From NCBI RefSeq assembly GCF_963576675.1, contig NC_088911.1, forward strand, positions 131,629,929 to 131,693,928: a DNA stretch of 64,000 nt, written 5' to 3'. Position 1 is the stretch's first letter. Each line of letters starts with the position of its first letter. Both the position numbers and the translations under genes were made by a program. Positions 47,018 through 59,345 of the stretch are shown piece after piece. The notes under the pieces are model-generated. The model was not told the origin of the DNA and did not search any database. It saw only the letters and a program-made list of their open reading frames with translations. Source of the stretch: Euphorbia lathyris (taxonomy: Eukaryota; Streptophyta; Magnoliopsida; Malpighiales; Euphorbiaceae).

Positions 47018-48463
47018 AAAATATTTCTTAACTTCTGAAAAGAATTTCTTCTTTTGCTGAGAAGTCAATCCATCCGGCACAACATGTGCAGCTAAGTAAT
47101 TGGCTATATCCGCATACCATGGAGCTATGACACTTTGTACTTGCATGAGATGTTCATCGGGGAAATCATCTCGAATGCCTGATGTTTCACCGATGGGACC
47201 GTTTTCATCCTCAAGTCTTGATAGATGATCGGCGACCAGGTTTTCAACTCCCTTTTTGTCTTTAATCTCAATGTCAAATTCTTGCAATAGTAAAACCCAT
47301 CGAATAAGAGGTGGTTTTGCATCTTTCTTAGAAAATAAATATCGTAAAGCTGCATGATCAGTATAAATGATAACTTTAGATCCTAACAAATAAGATCGGA
47401 ACTTATCACATGCAAAAACTACTGCTAACATTTCTTTTTCAGTTGTGGTGTAATTTAGTTGTGCACCGGACAAAGTGTGACTCGCATAATATATAACATG
47501 AAGTTTCTTATCCTTCATTTGACCTAATACACATCCTACAGCTAAGTCACTTGCATCACACATAATTTCGAAAGGTAAATTCCAATCGGGTTTCGATATT
47601 ATAGGTGTACTGACTAAAGCCGTTTTCAAGGTATTGAAAGCTTGTAAACAATCTTTATTAAAATCAAAAGTTGAATCCTTCATAAGCAAATTAGTAAGTG
47701 GTTTGGAAATTACAGAAAAATTCTTTATAAACCTTCTGTAAAAACCTGCATGACCTAAAAATGATCTTACTCCCTTAACAGTGGTTGGTGGGGGTAATTT
47801 TTCTATAACTGAAGTCTTTGCTCTATCCACTTCTAAACCTTTTTCAGAAATCTTATGACCTAAAACAATTCCTTCGTCTATCATGAAATGACATTTTTCC
47901 CAGTTTAAAACTAAATTCGTTTCCTCACATCTAAACAATACTTTATCTAAGTTCTGTAAACATGCATCGAAAGAATCTCCATAAACTGAAAAATCATCCA
48001 TGAAAACTTCCATTATGTCTTCAATGAAGTCATTAAATATTGCTGTCATACATCGTTGAAAAGTTGCGGGTGCATTACATAGACCAAAAGGCATTCTCCT
48101 ATATGCAAATGTTCCGTAAGGACATGTGAAGGTTGTTTTATCTTGGTCATCCTGGTAAATGTAAATTTGAAAAAATCCGGAGTAACCGTCTAAGAAACAA
48201 TAAAATGCATGCCCGGCTATCCTTTCGATCATTTGATCAATGAAAGGTAGAGGAAAATGATCTTTCCTAGTAGCTTTATTTAGGTTCCTATAGTCTATAC
48301 AAACCCTCCAACCGGTGGTGGTTCGTGTAGGTATTAGTTCACCTTCATCATTTCTTACAACAGTTATGCCTCCCTTTTTAGGTACATAATGGATTGGACT
48401 AACCCATTCACTATCCGAGATCAGATAAATGATTCCATTGTCTAAAAAGTTTAATAATCTCAT
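47015..48463 (-). CDS. Athila-like reverse transcriptase and RNase H segment
   Basis: 482 codons. RT motifs: [42 protein letters not shown] and the active-site FMDD (bases 47993-48004). RNase H: Asp in [14 protein letters not shown], Glu in [12 protein letters not shown] and Asp in [11 protein letters not shown]. Ends at a TAG before the integrase. It overlaps the end of the gag-protease frame by about 50 bases in another frame. The break lies in a T run near 48450. Confidence 0.92.
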   Translation of the reverse strand: MRLLNFLDNGIIYLISDSEWVSPIHYVPKKGGITVVRNDEGELIPTRTTTGWRVCIDYRNLNKATRKDHFPLPFIDQMIERIAGHAFYCFLDGYSGFFQIYIYQDDQDKTTFTCPYGTFAYRRMPFGLCNAPATFQRCMTAIFNDFIEDIMEVFMDDFSVYGDSFDACLQNLDKVLFRCEETNLVLNWEKCHFMIDEGIVLGHKISEKGLEVDRAKTSVIEKLPPPTTVKGVRSFLGHAGFYRRFIKNFSVISKPLTNLLMKDSTFDFNKDCLQAFNTLKTALVSTPIISKPDWNLPFEIMCDASDLAVGCVLGQMKDKKLHVIYYASHTLSGAQLNYTTTEKEMLAVVFACDKFRSYLLGSKVIIYTDHAALRYLFSKKDAKPPLIRWVLLLQEFDIEIKDKKGVENLVADHLSRLEDENGPIGETSGIRDDFPDEHLMQVQSVIAPWYADIANYLAAHVVPDGLTSQQKKKFFSEVKKYF

Positions 48464-51096
48464 TTTTTACTACTTCTTTCATGTTCGGGTTTAAGCGTCT
48501 TTGCCTATCCGCTTTAGGTGGCTTATCCTCTTCTAAGTGAATTCTATGCATTACTATACTAGGATTAATTCCTTTTAAGTCTGAAATTTGCCATCCCATA
48601 CTTCCTATCCTATTTCTAACAACTTCTTTCAATTTTTCTTCTTGATCGCTTGTTAATTTGTTAGAAATAATTATAGGTAGAGAATCGCCTTCGTCTAAGA
48701 AAATGTACCTCAAATGACTGGGTAACTCTTTAAGTTCTAATTTAGGGGGTGTTACAATTGAAGGCGGAACTGGTCCATCTTCTCGAATCAAAGGCTCTGG
48801 GTCCTTATCGTCTAATTCCTTATCTATTATAGGTTCAATTATCTCTTCACTTTGAATTACATCATTGACACATTCTTCGACTAAATCAAGTTTCATACAA
48901 GCGAATTCCTCCATAGGGTATTTCATTGCTTTGTTCATGTTAAACTCGACCTTATCTTCTCCTATCCTTAAAACTACCTTCCCTTCCGACACATCTACTA
49001 GAGCGCGTCCCGTGTTCATAAACGGTCTACCGAAAATTAAAGGGCAATTTACATCATATGCAAAGTCTAATATAACAAAATCGGTAGGAAAAATAAATTT
49101 ATCGACTTTGACTAAAACATCTTCAATTATACCATACGGCCTTTTAGTGGTTTGATCCGCTAATTGCAAAACCATATTGGTACGTTTGATATCTTCTTCT
49201 AAACCTAACTTGTTAAAAATAGACAATGGCATTAAGTTTATACTTGCTCCTAAATCACAAAGACAACTTGGGAATTCAATATCTCCCAATTTACACGGAA
49301 TAGTAAAACATCCGGGATCCTTGAGTTTAGTGGGCAAATTACTTGATACTATTGAACTACAGTCTTCAGTTAACGGAATGGATGAAATTCCTTCCCAACC
49401 GATTTTCTTCGAAATTAAATCCTTTAAAAACTTACCATAGTTAGGAATTTGTGTGATTGCATCCATAAATGTCAAATTGATGTGCAAATTTTTAAGTTTA
49501 TCCAAAAACGGTAGAAGTTGTTTATCATAGTCCTTATTTCGAACTTTGTGTGGAAAAGGTGGTTTGGGTACAAAAGTTTTGGTACCTGCGTCAGATGGTG
49601 AACTATTTGTGTTTAAAATATCTTCTTTGGACTTTGGTAAATCAGTTCCTGGTAATGTTGCATCTTTGGGCATTTCAGGCCCTTGATAATTTTTTCCTGA
49701 ACGAAGAGTAATAGCCTTCACCTGCTCTTTCGGATTTTCTTCCGTATGGCTGGGAAGACTTCCCTCTATTCGGGATGGAATTGATTTAGCAAGTTGACCA
49801 ATTTGAACCTCCAAATTATGGATGCTAGATGAGTGGTTTTTAATAAGCTGATCGAATTTATTTTCGATCCGTTTAAAACCATCGTCGTGATTACTTATTT
49901 TTCCACTGATAGCATCTATAAACTTGTCGATTTTAGAAGATAAAGTGCTAATCGTATCTCTTGACTGATTTTGATAATTAGTGGTACGATTTTGATTAGC
50001 ACTTGCATTATTGTTACTGTTATCTTTCCAGTTAAAGTTAGGATGATTCCTCCATCCAGAATTATAAGTATTAGAATAAGGATTATTAGTTTGGTTTTGC
50101 CCTTGGACAAAATTTGCCTGTTCGATCTCACTCATATTTTCGTAGTCCACATCCGTTTGGATCGGATTACCATTGGTATCGCGTGGTGCCATAAATTTGT
50201 CAATTTTGTGCGATAAAGCAGAAAATTGGGCTTGTAGCATCGCGACTGGATCAAGTTCAACTATACCTTTAACTGATGATGTGGTTGAGGATGATGGTTT
50301 TGCTACCGGCATATGTCCACGTTTTGCGGGCCATATACTGCTATTGATTGCCATTTCCTCCAAAAGTTCTCTCGCTTGGGCTGATGTTTTCTTCATAAAT
50401 AGCCCTCCCGACATAGCATCTAATGAACCCCTAGTTGTAGGATTTAGTCCATTGTAAAATGTTTGCATTAAAAGTTCAGCGGGTAATTGGTGGTGTGGGC
50501 ATAAACGTTGAAGTTCTTTAAAACGTTCCCAAGTTTCATAAAGAGTCTCATTATCATTTTGAGAAAAAGATGTTAACTCCTTTATGACTCTTGCGGTTTT
50601 TGCTAAAGGAAAATATTTAGATAAAAACGCCTGGGCTAATTGTTCCCAAGTGGCAAAAGTTGCGGCTGGCATAGAAGTTAACCATTCTTTGGCTCTATCC
50701 TTCAAAGTGAAAGGAAAGAGGCGAAGTTTGATTGCTTCTGCAGTCACATCTGGGATTTTAAAAGTGTCACAAATTTCAAGGAAATTTGTTAAATGGGTGT
50801 TAGGATTTTCGTTAGGTAACCCGTAAAATGTTACATTATTTTGCAACATATTAAGCAAAGCTGGCTTAATTTCAAATTGATTTGCGGTGATTCTGGGTCT
50901 AACGATACTATTGGGCCACACCTGGCCTAGCGTATTCCATAAGTGTTGGTGGGTCTACCATTGTTTTTGGCTCGGTAGATGTTTTTACTGGGGTCTTATT
51001 TTTGTTTTTCTTATTTTTCTTGTTCTTCCTAATGGTTTTCTCAATTTCTGGGTCTATAGGGTCTGGTACAATGCCCGAACTTCGAGAACTGCGCAT
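48411..51096 (-). pseudogene. Athila-like gag and protease region
   Basis: The main frame (50921-48411, 836 codons) holds gag (PLRLFPFTLKDRAKEWL-like text, ETWERFKELQRLCPHH, FYNGLNPTTRGSLDA) and a protease with CDLGASINLMP. The start of gag (MRSSRSSGIVPDPIDPE, running to EYARPGVAQ) is in a different frame at 51096-50908, so a frame change near 50912-50918 separates the first 60 residues. A second change at the 3' end separates it from RT. Gag forms the particle, and the protease cleaves it. Confidence 0.85.
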
Positions 51097-51257
51097 GAAC
51101 CTGAAATCTTACACGAACCGAAACTACCTACAAAACAGAATTTGAAAAATAAATAAATTAGTATATGAAAACTATTAAATTATAAAAGTTAAAATAAGTA
51201 TGTTTAAACCTAGATTCGAAATAAAACACGAAAAATTTAAAATTTTGTCAAAAATTT

Positions 51258-51283
51258 TGGCGTTGCCCGGTAACGGCGCCAAA
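51258..51283 (-). other. Primer-binding site of the Athila-like element
   Basis: On the - strand, a few bases from the LTR edge, the text TGGCGCCGTTACCGGGC matches the TGGCGCCGTTGCCGGGG type used by Athila/Tat elements. Confidence 0.8.
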
Positions 51284-51287
51284 AACT

Positions 51288-52662
51288 TGTTGAGCGATTT
51301 CCGCAAGTGCACGGTATACGCTTGTAGTAATAAAAGATATCGAACCCACAGGGAACGCTTTTTAACTAAAACTTTATTTAATTCGGTTTAATCACGTGTT
51401 TAGGTTTAATAAAAGAAATACGTTTAGTTGATGGAATTGGTTTTGGTAAATTAGGATTAGATAGAAGGATTATATCGAGTTTAGAGAACAGTTCTGTTTT
51501 GGAATTTTGATTATAAAACAGATACTTCCGTAATTGGAATAAAATAGAACTTATTTTCATAAAGCAAAGAAGGCAACTTTAACTTTGTGAGATTATGGAC
51601 ATGTAACAATATAGCGATATACTCAATTAAATGGCTTCGAACCATAGAAATCCACCTGATGTTGAGGTGATTCCTACCTTAATCAAACTAGTGTTTTATT
51701 TCTGATAAGCCGCGATCAGCGATCATGTCATCCATAAAAACTAAATCTGTTAAGTTTTCAACAAAGTTCTTATATGAATAAGATGGAATAGAACGTTTTA
51801 ATAAAAACACCAATTTATCATTTTGAAAATCATTTTGTTAGAACAATATCAAAATAACAACAGTAAGAATGTATTGAATAAATAAGTATATCATTAATGA
51901 AACGTGAATTTTCACAAGTTAACAGAGAAGTAGAAACTTGGATAGCATTGCAACGAAAACTTTGAGATCCGGGTCGTCAATCTTTCTCTCAAACTTCGTA
52001 GGTTCGTCAAACCTCATGCGCTTCAGCCGTCAATTCTTCTCGCTGGATCTTCGGAATAGAGACTGATCTCGTCCACTATCAGAATGAAAACTAAACTAAT
52101 ACTGTGTTTATAACTAATCTAAATATAATTCGTGTACAACACGATTGTTTACAGAAATGAAATCTAACTTTCTGATTCTTTTCTGAATCAGAAACTCAAC
52201 ATAACAACTTTCTTCTCTAATTTCTCTAACTTTTTCAACCTAGTCAATTCTGAAATGGATCACTTATTTATAGTTGTTGAAGGGTTGTAAATGATGGGTC
52301 GTGTCTGCTGGTGAAGGGTTGCTTTTATCCGAACGAACAGACGCGTTTTTCCGATTTAAACATGTGTTTTGTATGCATAAGGGTTCGCTGTCGCGACTGA
52401 GATTCTGAAAATCTCAGTCGCGACAGGGGGTATAGGGGCGAGTTAAAAACTTCGTTTTTCTCCCGAGCTGACCTCCGCAAGTCGCGACTGAGATTCTCAA
52501 AATCTTAGTCACGACAGAGAGATGTTTCCCCGTCTCTCGACTGCTTTTCGTCCTCCTTGAGCGTTCTTCTGGCTGATATGCATTCTCGGTACGTTTTTAA
52601 GGTTTTTCCTCCATTTTAGCTCCGTTTTAGCTTCGTTTTTGCTCCTATTTGGATTTTACCAA
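51288..52662 (-). repeat. 5' LTR of the Athila-like element
   Basis: 1,375 bp, same length as the copy at 39367-40741, with about 20 base changes and no indels seen. Dyads at 52388-52426 and 52481-52515; the latter has two changes that weaken it. No target duplication to the right. Confidence 0.85.
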
Positions 52663-53439
52663 CTTGAAATGTCCAGTAAAATATGCAAAGTTTTTAGGAA
52701 GAAATGAATCGGAAAGAAAATTTTTTCTTCTTTTCTCCAAAATGAGAATAATAATAAAAAAAACTTATTTATAGGATGATAATTAAATACTGTCACGACC
52801 CAACCCAGACCATGACCGACGCATAAATTAAATTAATTTTGATCTATGCTAGCCTTAATTCTGAACTAATAGCAATTCCAAAATTTACTAACAGAATGTC
52901 AAACTCGTCTCAATTACATCAATAAAACTTAAAAGAATCAAACTATTCAAGTCAAATCTCAATAATCAAAAGTCTCCAAAAATAATAGAAAGCTAAATCA
53001 TTAAGCAGTCTCCTTCAACATCAATCCAAGGGTTACCTCACGAACAAGGACCTTAATCTGAAAAAGAAATATTCAACGTGGTATGAGATTTTCGTCTATA
53101 CAAGCGAAAACCTCAGTGAGCAGTAGCTATAGCACACAACAGAAAAGGAACAGGCAGACATGCTGATACTTTTAAATTATGACAAATATAGTATTCAAAA
53201 TCAGTTAAACAAAAGGGTCAATAGTAGATAATCAAATCAAAGTACTGGTAATCAATTGTCAAAAAATAATACTGAAAATGGTACAGTGTAACAGAGTGGT
53301 GATACTGCACACCACCAGTGTAACAGATACATATAATTGCTTTCACCGATCTTATGGTAGTGTACCCACGGGTACCCGGCACTACCCGATCCTAATGGGA
53401 CTACCCGAACCCGCTACCCATTTCCCATTACCCTTATAT

Positions 53440-53528
53440 AAAAAAAATATACTACATATACAGACATGGGTTTCGAACCCATGCCCTTCTGATTATAAGG
53501 CATAAGCATTACCACTTCGCCATCTTTG
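53440..53528 (-). other. tRNA-like sequence with T-run tail inside the hAT
   Basis: On the - strand, AGATGGCGAAGTGGTAATGC resembles a D-arm/box A. A perfect T-arm follows: ATGGG, loop TTCGAAA, CCCAT. Eight T bases lie shortly downstream, within TATTTTTTTTATAT. The anticodon arm is imperfect (CCTT...AAGG around ATAATCAG), so the identity (Ile-TAT-like or Leu-TAA-like) is unsure and it may be a tRNA pseudogene. Confidence 0.45.
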
Positions 53529-54501
53529 TTATTATTGTTTACGTTTAAACTATAAGTTTTATATTATATTACTTTAGTTATTATTTATATAAAACAAAAC
53601 CCTAAAATGACAGCACCACATCGTTGTTTGTTCTTCTCTTCTGGTCTCTCAAACTTTCTGCCTCTCTCAAAATTACAGTCACCATCGTTTCTCCATTGCT
53701 CTTCTCCTCACCGCCTCTACTCCACTTCTCCATTGATTTTTATCACCGCCGATGCCGTCAACCACCACCGCCGTGCCGCCCTCATCTCGTTGTCGGGGGC
53801 CTTCAACTCATCGTGAAAGGTATTTACCAAAAACTCATATGTTGTTTGCTGCCTCACTAAGATTTGTGGAGACTTTGATGATTCAAATATTCTTCTACTA
53901 CTTTTTATATTATTCCCAAATGGGGCTCAACCCGAATTAACAAACAAAAAGAATTAATCAAAAACTAATAGCTGCTATATTTATATTTGTGATATGATAA
54001 TATTATAGAGTAAAAAGCAAAATTAAGTTAAGAGAAGTGGGTTTTCCTGATATGATATAAAAGAATATTGAGATAGAACTGATGTTGGTTTATTAATTGG
54101 AGAGACTAGAGAGCCACTGATATGATATTTGTGATATGATAATGTTGTTGAGGCTTGGTTTTGTTTCTGAATTTTGTCCTTTGTATGTAAGTATTTATAT
54201 AGTATAATAAGGGACTATTTGTTGCATTGACAATTTGACATTATTATAGTGGATATTTTCAAGTTCGTTGAATATATGACATTTCTATTTCTATTTCAAT
54301 TCTTTTCATTTCTATTGCTATTTAATTAAATGTCATGGATTTATATATTTATTGTTCACTTTTAAAAAGATGTACCCAACTACTTAGTGTCATGCATTTA
54401 GATATTCATGTTTCTATTATTAATCCTCATGTTTGATGTTAATTCATGTTTTCTATTAATAATGTAATTTCATTATTAAATTTGTAGGTTTCTGTTGCAT
54501 C

Positions 54502-56639
54502 ATGTCATCGTTTGCAAGTGTGAATACAGGGGATTTAGAAAGTGATAAAAACAAAGAAGTCACTCCACAATCTCAATCCAATAATCCAAGCCAAGATGAA
54601 ACTAAGCTTAACCCACAACAACATCCACCAAATTTAGAACCTACAAGTGCTTCAACTGCGGGTGGTAAAAAAAGAAAGTTGACATCGTGTATGTGGGAAC
54701 ACTTTGAAAAAGTGACGCGTAATGATACAGATTTTGCTGTTTGCAATTATTGCAAAGCAAATCTAAAAGCTCCTAGTGGGAATGGCACTAAATCTTTACA
54801 TAATCATTGTGCAAAGTGTTCAAATAGGCAAACTCCCAAGATAGACCAATGTTTTCAAAAGCAAAAGCAGATTGTCATTGACAAAAAAGGTGATGGAAAA
54901 GTTCAATATGCAAACCAGAGCTTTGATCAAGAATATTCAAGAAAGCAGTTAGCTATTGCCATAATTACACATGAGTACCCTTTATCCATTGTTGATCATG
55001 TCCAACTCAGACGTTTTATTACCTCTCTCCAACTTATTTCAAGATTCCTTGCCGTAATACAACAAAGAAGGATATTATGAAAATTTATGATTGTGAAGCT
55101 GAAAAGCTTTACAAAGTCTTGGAGAACTTGAAGAGTAGAATTGCCATAACAACAGATATGTGGACATCAAATCAAAAGAAGGGATACATGGCAATCACTT
55201 GTCATTTTATTGATGATTCTTGGATATTGTGCAGTCATATCTTAAGGTAAATTGAGTGTCTTAACATAATTTGAATTTTTATTGATGTCGATTGGATATT
55301 TAACTTTTTAATTGTCACTTTGTAGGTTTCTTTATGTTCCATCTCCTCACACTAAAGATGAGCTAGCAAGGCATTTGCTAGAGGCATTCACCAAGTGGAA
55401 TATTGAGACTAAGATATCAACTATTACGGTGGATAATTGCTCTACAAATGATGGTATGGTTTCTATTCTAGCAGAAAAGTTATATGATGATCTTTTGCTT
55501 GATGGAAAACTCTTGCACATGAGATGTTGCGCACACATTTTGAATCTTGTGGTAAAGGATGAGATGTCAATTCTTGATAGTGCTATAGTTAGAATAAGGG
55601 ATAGTGTATCTTTTTGGATTTCCAGTCCTCAAAGATTTGAAAAATTTCAAGAAATGGCAAAGCAATTGAAAATATCAACTTCTGAGAAGTTGAGTTTAGA
55701 TTGTAGAACCCGTTGGAACTCAACTTACTTGATGTTAAAAGATGCAATTCATTATAAAGATGTGTTTCCTAGGTTGAGAATGAGGGAGAAATTATGTTCC
55801 TACTGATGATGATTGGTTAGTTGCAACTAAGATTGCAGATAAGTTGGAGATTTTCTATACTACCACTGAATTATTTTCTGGTTGAAAGTTTCCTACTTCA
55901 AATTGATTCTTTGTTGCTATTTGTCAAATTCGCAATTCAATAGTGGAATGGATGGATGATAGTGATGAGGTTACAAGAGCAATGGCACAGAAAATGTTTA
56001 ACAAGTTTGAAAAATATTGGAGTGCTTGTCATATTGTTTTGGCAATGGCTGTGATTTTAGATCCTAGGTATAAGATGCAAGTTATTTTGTATTATTATCC
56101 TATGATCTATGGTGCAAATTCAGATATTGAAATCGAATAAGTGAAAAATTCTTGTTACACTTTGTTGAATGAGTATCAATCTATGGCCAAGAAAAACTAA
56201 TCTGATTCTACTTTAGGAGGACTTCCACCGGTGCCTTTATTTGAGAGTCAAGTCTTGCAAAAAAAAGGATATGTCCAATTTGGTGGCTTTTTTAACTTCT
56301 ACATCTAGCACTACACATGTGAAATCAGAATTAGATCATTATCTAGATGAGTCAGAGGTGCCATGGATTGAAAATTTTAACATTCTTAATTGGTGGAAAG
56401 TAAATGGAGTGAAATATCCAACCTTGCAAATGATTGCTAGAGATCTTCTAGTTATTCCCGTTTCCACAGTTGCATCTGAATCCGCTTTTAGTACTAGTGG
56501 AAGAGTTGTCAATGATTATAGGAGTAAGCTTCGTGAAGATACTTTGGAAGCATTGATGTGTGCTCAAAATTGGTTGCCGGTTTATGGAGGTAACTATAAT
56601 AACTTCAAAATTTATGCTTTAATTTCAATTAGAAGTTAA
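54502..56639 (+). pseudogene. hAT transposase (BED zinc finger, RICESLEEPER-like), broken
   Basis: Part 1 (54502-55080): after a Ser/Gln-rich start, a BED-type zinc finger (MWEHFEKV...CNYCKANLKAPS...SLHNHCAKC). A frame change near 55045 follows, then DDE-region text (RIAITTDMWTSNQKKGYMAI, 55136-55200). A probable intron (55247-55325) precedes part 2 (55312-55806): STITVDNCSTNDG, MRCCAHILNLVVKD, DCRTRWNSTYLML. After further breaks, part 3 is 55943-56140 and part 4 (56241-56639) carries the hAT C-terminal dimerisation motif (YPTLQMIARDLLVIPVSTVA...SESAFSTSGRVV). The family cuts and pastes hAT DNA. Several frame changes and stops make this copy dead. Confidence 0.88.
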
Positions 56640-58548
56640 AGAATTACTTAACTAATATATGTGTTTTTATTTGAAGATCCTTCTCAAAATCTTTTCACAA
56701 GTGAAACCGAAGAAGACATTTGTGAAATTATTGCTTGATAATGGTGATTTAAGGTATGTATTTTCCTTTATTCAATATATTTTGATTTTACATTATATAA
56801 CTTATTAATTTATGTGTTTCATTCTCTTAAAGGTTGATAAAGGCGACACAAAATGGAGCAAAAGCGAAGATTAATCAAAACGGAACAATTTATTTTTAGA
56901 TGGACGTTTTGTGGATGATTTATAAACTCATGTTGGATATTTGTTTAATTTTTAGATGGATTTTTATGAAATGTATGATTTTGTTAAATTTATTGTATTA
57001 TTATTTTTTTATTCCTTAACGGGTAAGGGTACCCGCGAAATAACTGGAACGGGTATGGGATGCAGAAATGATACCCATTAGGGTAATGGGACGGGTACGG
57101 GTAGTTCCCAGATAAACGGGTAAGGGTATGGGAAGGGCACTACCCGCGGGTACCCTACCCATTGCCATCCCTAGACACAACCGATGACAGACTGACAACT
57201 GACAACCTGACTCGAAGATAAATGCAAAATCCTAATGTTATGAAGATCGGTGAGAGGCCAGATAACAGATACAGATATACTGAGCACTTGTACCAGTTTG
57301 AAAACATACAGTATACATATATAAATCAGAAAATCATAACTAATTGAACAAATTATTAGATTTCTAAAACAAGGGTAATAACTGCGATAAATTGCGTATC
57401 AGAAACTACAAATCATATCAAATCAAATTTTAATAAATTCATTGTACCTGATAATAAAACAAATCAATATAAAGGCATGTTCCCAGAATATACGCTCTAA
57501 TACTAAGGATATTTAGTAAACATAAGGTTTAAGCTATACGTTTTTAGGAACGAAAATATACAGTCAAACGCTAATTTTTGGTAAACAGTTTTTCAGTCTA
57601 ATATTTCAATCAAACAGTGTCGTGTACTATAATTACCACTCACCTGAATATTCAAGCAGACGCAGGCGTACTAAAAGTTCGACTCAGTCAATTTGCGGAT
57701 TGTCAGAATTTCCTATTGTCCAAGAAAAGAGATATAATGAATTAACTGACTCCATTAAGTCTAAGCTAATGGGGATAATTAACATCTAAGAGAGAGGTAA
57801 TTACACCTTCATAAACTAACTAATTAAGAATTTCTAACCAACACGAATATATTTAACTACTGCTAACAATTAAAAATAAAAACGATTTATTAAGATTGAA
57901 CATCATTACTGCACAACTCCCTTTTAAAATATGAATATATAACATACAGTATAAAATCGCAAACCTGTTGAAAATATAATTGTTTTACATCAACACAAAA
58001 AAATGAAGGATTTCAAAACCATAAAACTCATAACTTTATATTCATTTTAAAATAATATTAATGTTGACATAGGTAGAAAACAAATGTAGAGATCCACCCA
58101 AAAAAAACAAAGGCATCACATACTTTAAATAATAGTTAATATAGGCACTTTCTCCTAAGAATTTAATATAATATAACAAAATCAATTTTGTGAATGTTGG
58201 TGCAAGAAGGAAAGAAAGTGGAACTTCATATTCTAAAAGAAAGAGTTCATATAAGACAAACAAAATTAAAGGATATGAGAAACTTACTTTTTAATTGATT
58301 AAAGAATCTGCACAGTTATTGATAAAAATCTGCACAGCCGCCGATCGAAAATTTGAGGGAGAAGAAGAAGATATAAAAGCTTTTTTTTGTTATTTCTAAT
58401 TGCCATGAAGAGGATTTGCGGCTGCGGGTTCTATTTAGGTAAAAGATGGATTAAGACTGTTTTAAAGTGGTTGAGGATATTCTTGGTAAAAGTACTTTTT
58501 TTTTTGACTGGGTGGTAAAAGTACTTAAGTTATAAAAGAAAGCTAAAG

Positions 58549-58551
<3 letters not shown>

Positions 58552-58609
<58 letters not shown>
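58552..58609. repeat. (AT)n microsatellite
   Basis: About 29 perfect TA/AT dinucleotide units without interruption. Near the right end of the solo LTR. Confidence 0.95.
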
Positions 58610-58610
<1 letters not shown>

Positions 58611-58827
58611 TAATTAATAATTATATACATATTTATAGCTTGACCAAAATTAAGGTTATTACAAATACACATTTAAAACCTGTTATAAACATAGAAATGT
58701 TACCAAAATAAATTGTGAGTTACAAAATTTTTATTTAGTTTAAATACAAAATAGTTATCATAAAAAATCATCGTTTACTAAAATTAATACAGTTAAACCT
58801 CGATAAATGAATGTTCGATCAAGTAAT

Positions 58828-59345
58828 TGTTGGTCCCGTGTAATTAGTTCCAGGGGGGTTAGGAACTAATGTAACTTTTTCGCTTAATTATGCTGACTTA
58901 AACAATACTTTAAATTACTTAACTCAATTCTGGTCAGCACAACCGAGAGAGATGTAAGACAGCTATAGTCAGAGGCTGATTAGAGCCGTTTTACTTGTGA
59001 ATTGGGAATTAACACTTAGGTCAGCTTCCAACTCAGCACTCTGATTACTCAGTGTCAGCTTATACAATTTATATCCTGAGTAACTTAAGCAAGCAACACA
59101 TACATATATATATTGAGAGGAAGAGTTAGAAATTACTCAGCAGACTTATCCTGGTTCGGCCTCACTGTCTACGTCCAGTCCCTAGAATACTTCCGAGCTC
59201 TTTAAAGGTTGAGCACAAACCGTTTACAAAGCAGTTGAGTATGCAAGAGTAACATCCTCTATTCGTCTACTCAACCCCACTAAGTGATATAACCGAACAC
59301 TTAGATTTTCTCTATCGCTGAGTACTAAGACTGAGTACTCAGCAC
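58828..59345 (-). mobile_element. Split LTR of a Sirevirus-like relative, antisense
   Basis: The segment starts TGTTGGTCCCGTGTAATTAG and reads as the complement of the last part of the LTR at 59346-60820 (shared landmarks GTTAGGAACTAAT, CTGGTTCGGCC, TATTCGTCTACTCAAC, all in opposite orientation). Similarity stops at CTCAGCAC, exactly where the sense-strand LTR begins. It is therefore the cut end of an LTR belonging to a - strand copy; its remainder should lie beyond the right edge of the window. Confidence 0.75.

Larger units (their letters stand above)
39367..52662 (-). mobile_element. Athila-like Ty3/gypsy retrotransposon, about 13.3 kb
   Basis: Direct repeats of equal length (1,375 bp) bound a - strand element with, in order, primer site, gag, protease, RT, RNase H, integrase and two accessory ORFs. 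RT before integrase defines gypsy. The gag type, the TGGCGCCGTT primer site, the LTR text CGCAAGTGCACGG...CGAACCCACAGGGAACG and long 3' accessory ORFs fit the Athila/Tat group. About 20 substitutions separate the LTRs by eye. No matching target duplication was found (TTTAA left, ACTTG right). Coding lesions: frame change at the start of gag, frame change between protease and RT, TAG between RNase H and integrase, TAA in accessory ORF 1, frame change in accessory ORF 2. Confidence 0.92.
53356..57173 (+). mobile_element. Autonomous-type hAT transposon, decayed
   Basis: A hAT transposase region lies between GC-rich subterminal arrays of GGGTA/TACCC motifs. The right end on the - strand reads TAGGGATGGCAATGGGTAGG followed by GTACCCGCGGGTAG. 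The left end has only the inner part (GGTAGTGTACCCACGGGTAC), so its outermost bases seem lost or diverged. A clear 8 bp duplication was not found; CACCGAT on the left and CAACCGAT on the right may be its trace. Limits are approximate. Confidence 0.7.
52791..58663 (-). mobile_element. Solo LTR interrupted by a hAT element; target duplication AATAC
   Basis: Starts TGTCACGACCC and ends GGTTATTACA, flanked by AATAC at 52786-52790 and 58664-58668. Removing the nested hAT leaves about 2.05 kb without gag or pol, consistent with a solo LTR or a non-coding LTR element. The TGTCACGACCC end corresponds to the complement of the right end of the 826-2529 element, so this copy lies in the opposite orientation. 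Contains an AT microsatellite near its right end. Confidence 0.68.

Noticed and set aside
53607..53940. Small Pro/Ser/Arg-rich open frames before the hAT transposase
   Set aside because: CT-rich leader DNA open in three frames at once. More likely the transposase 5' leader than a gene.
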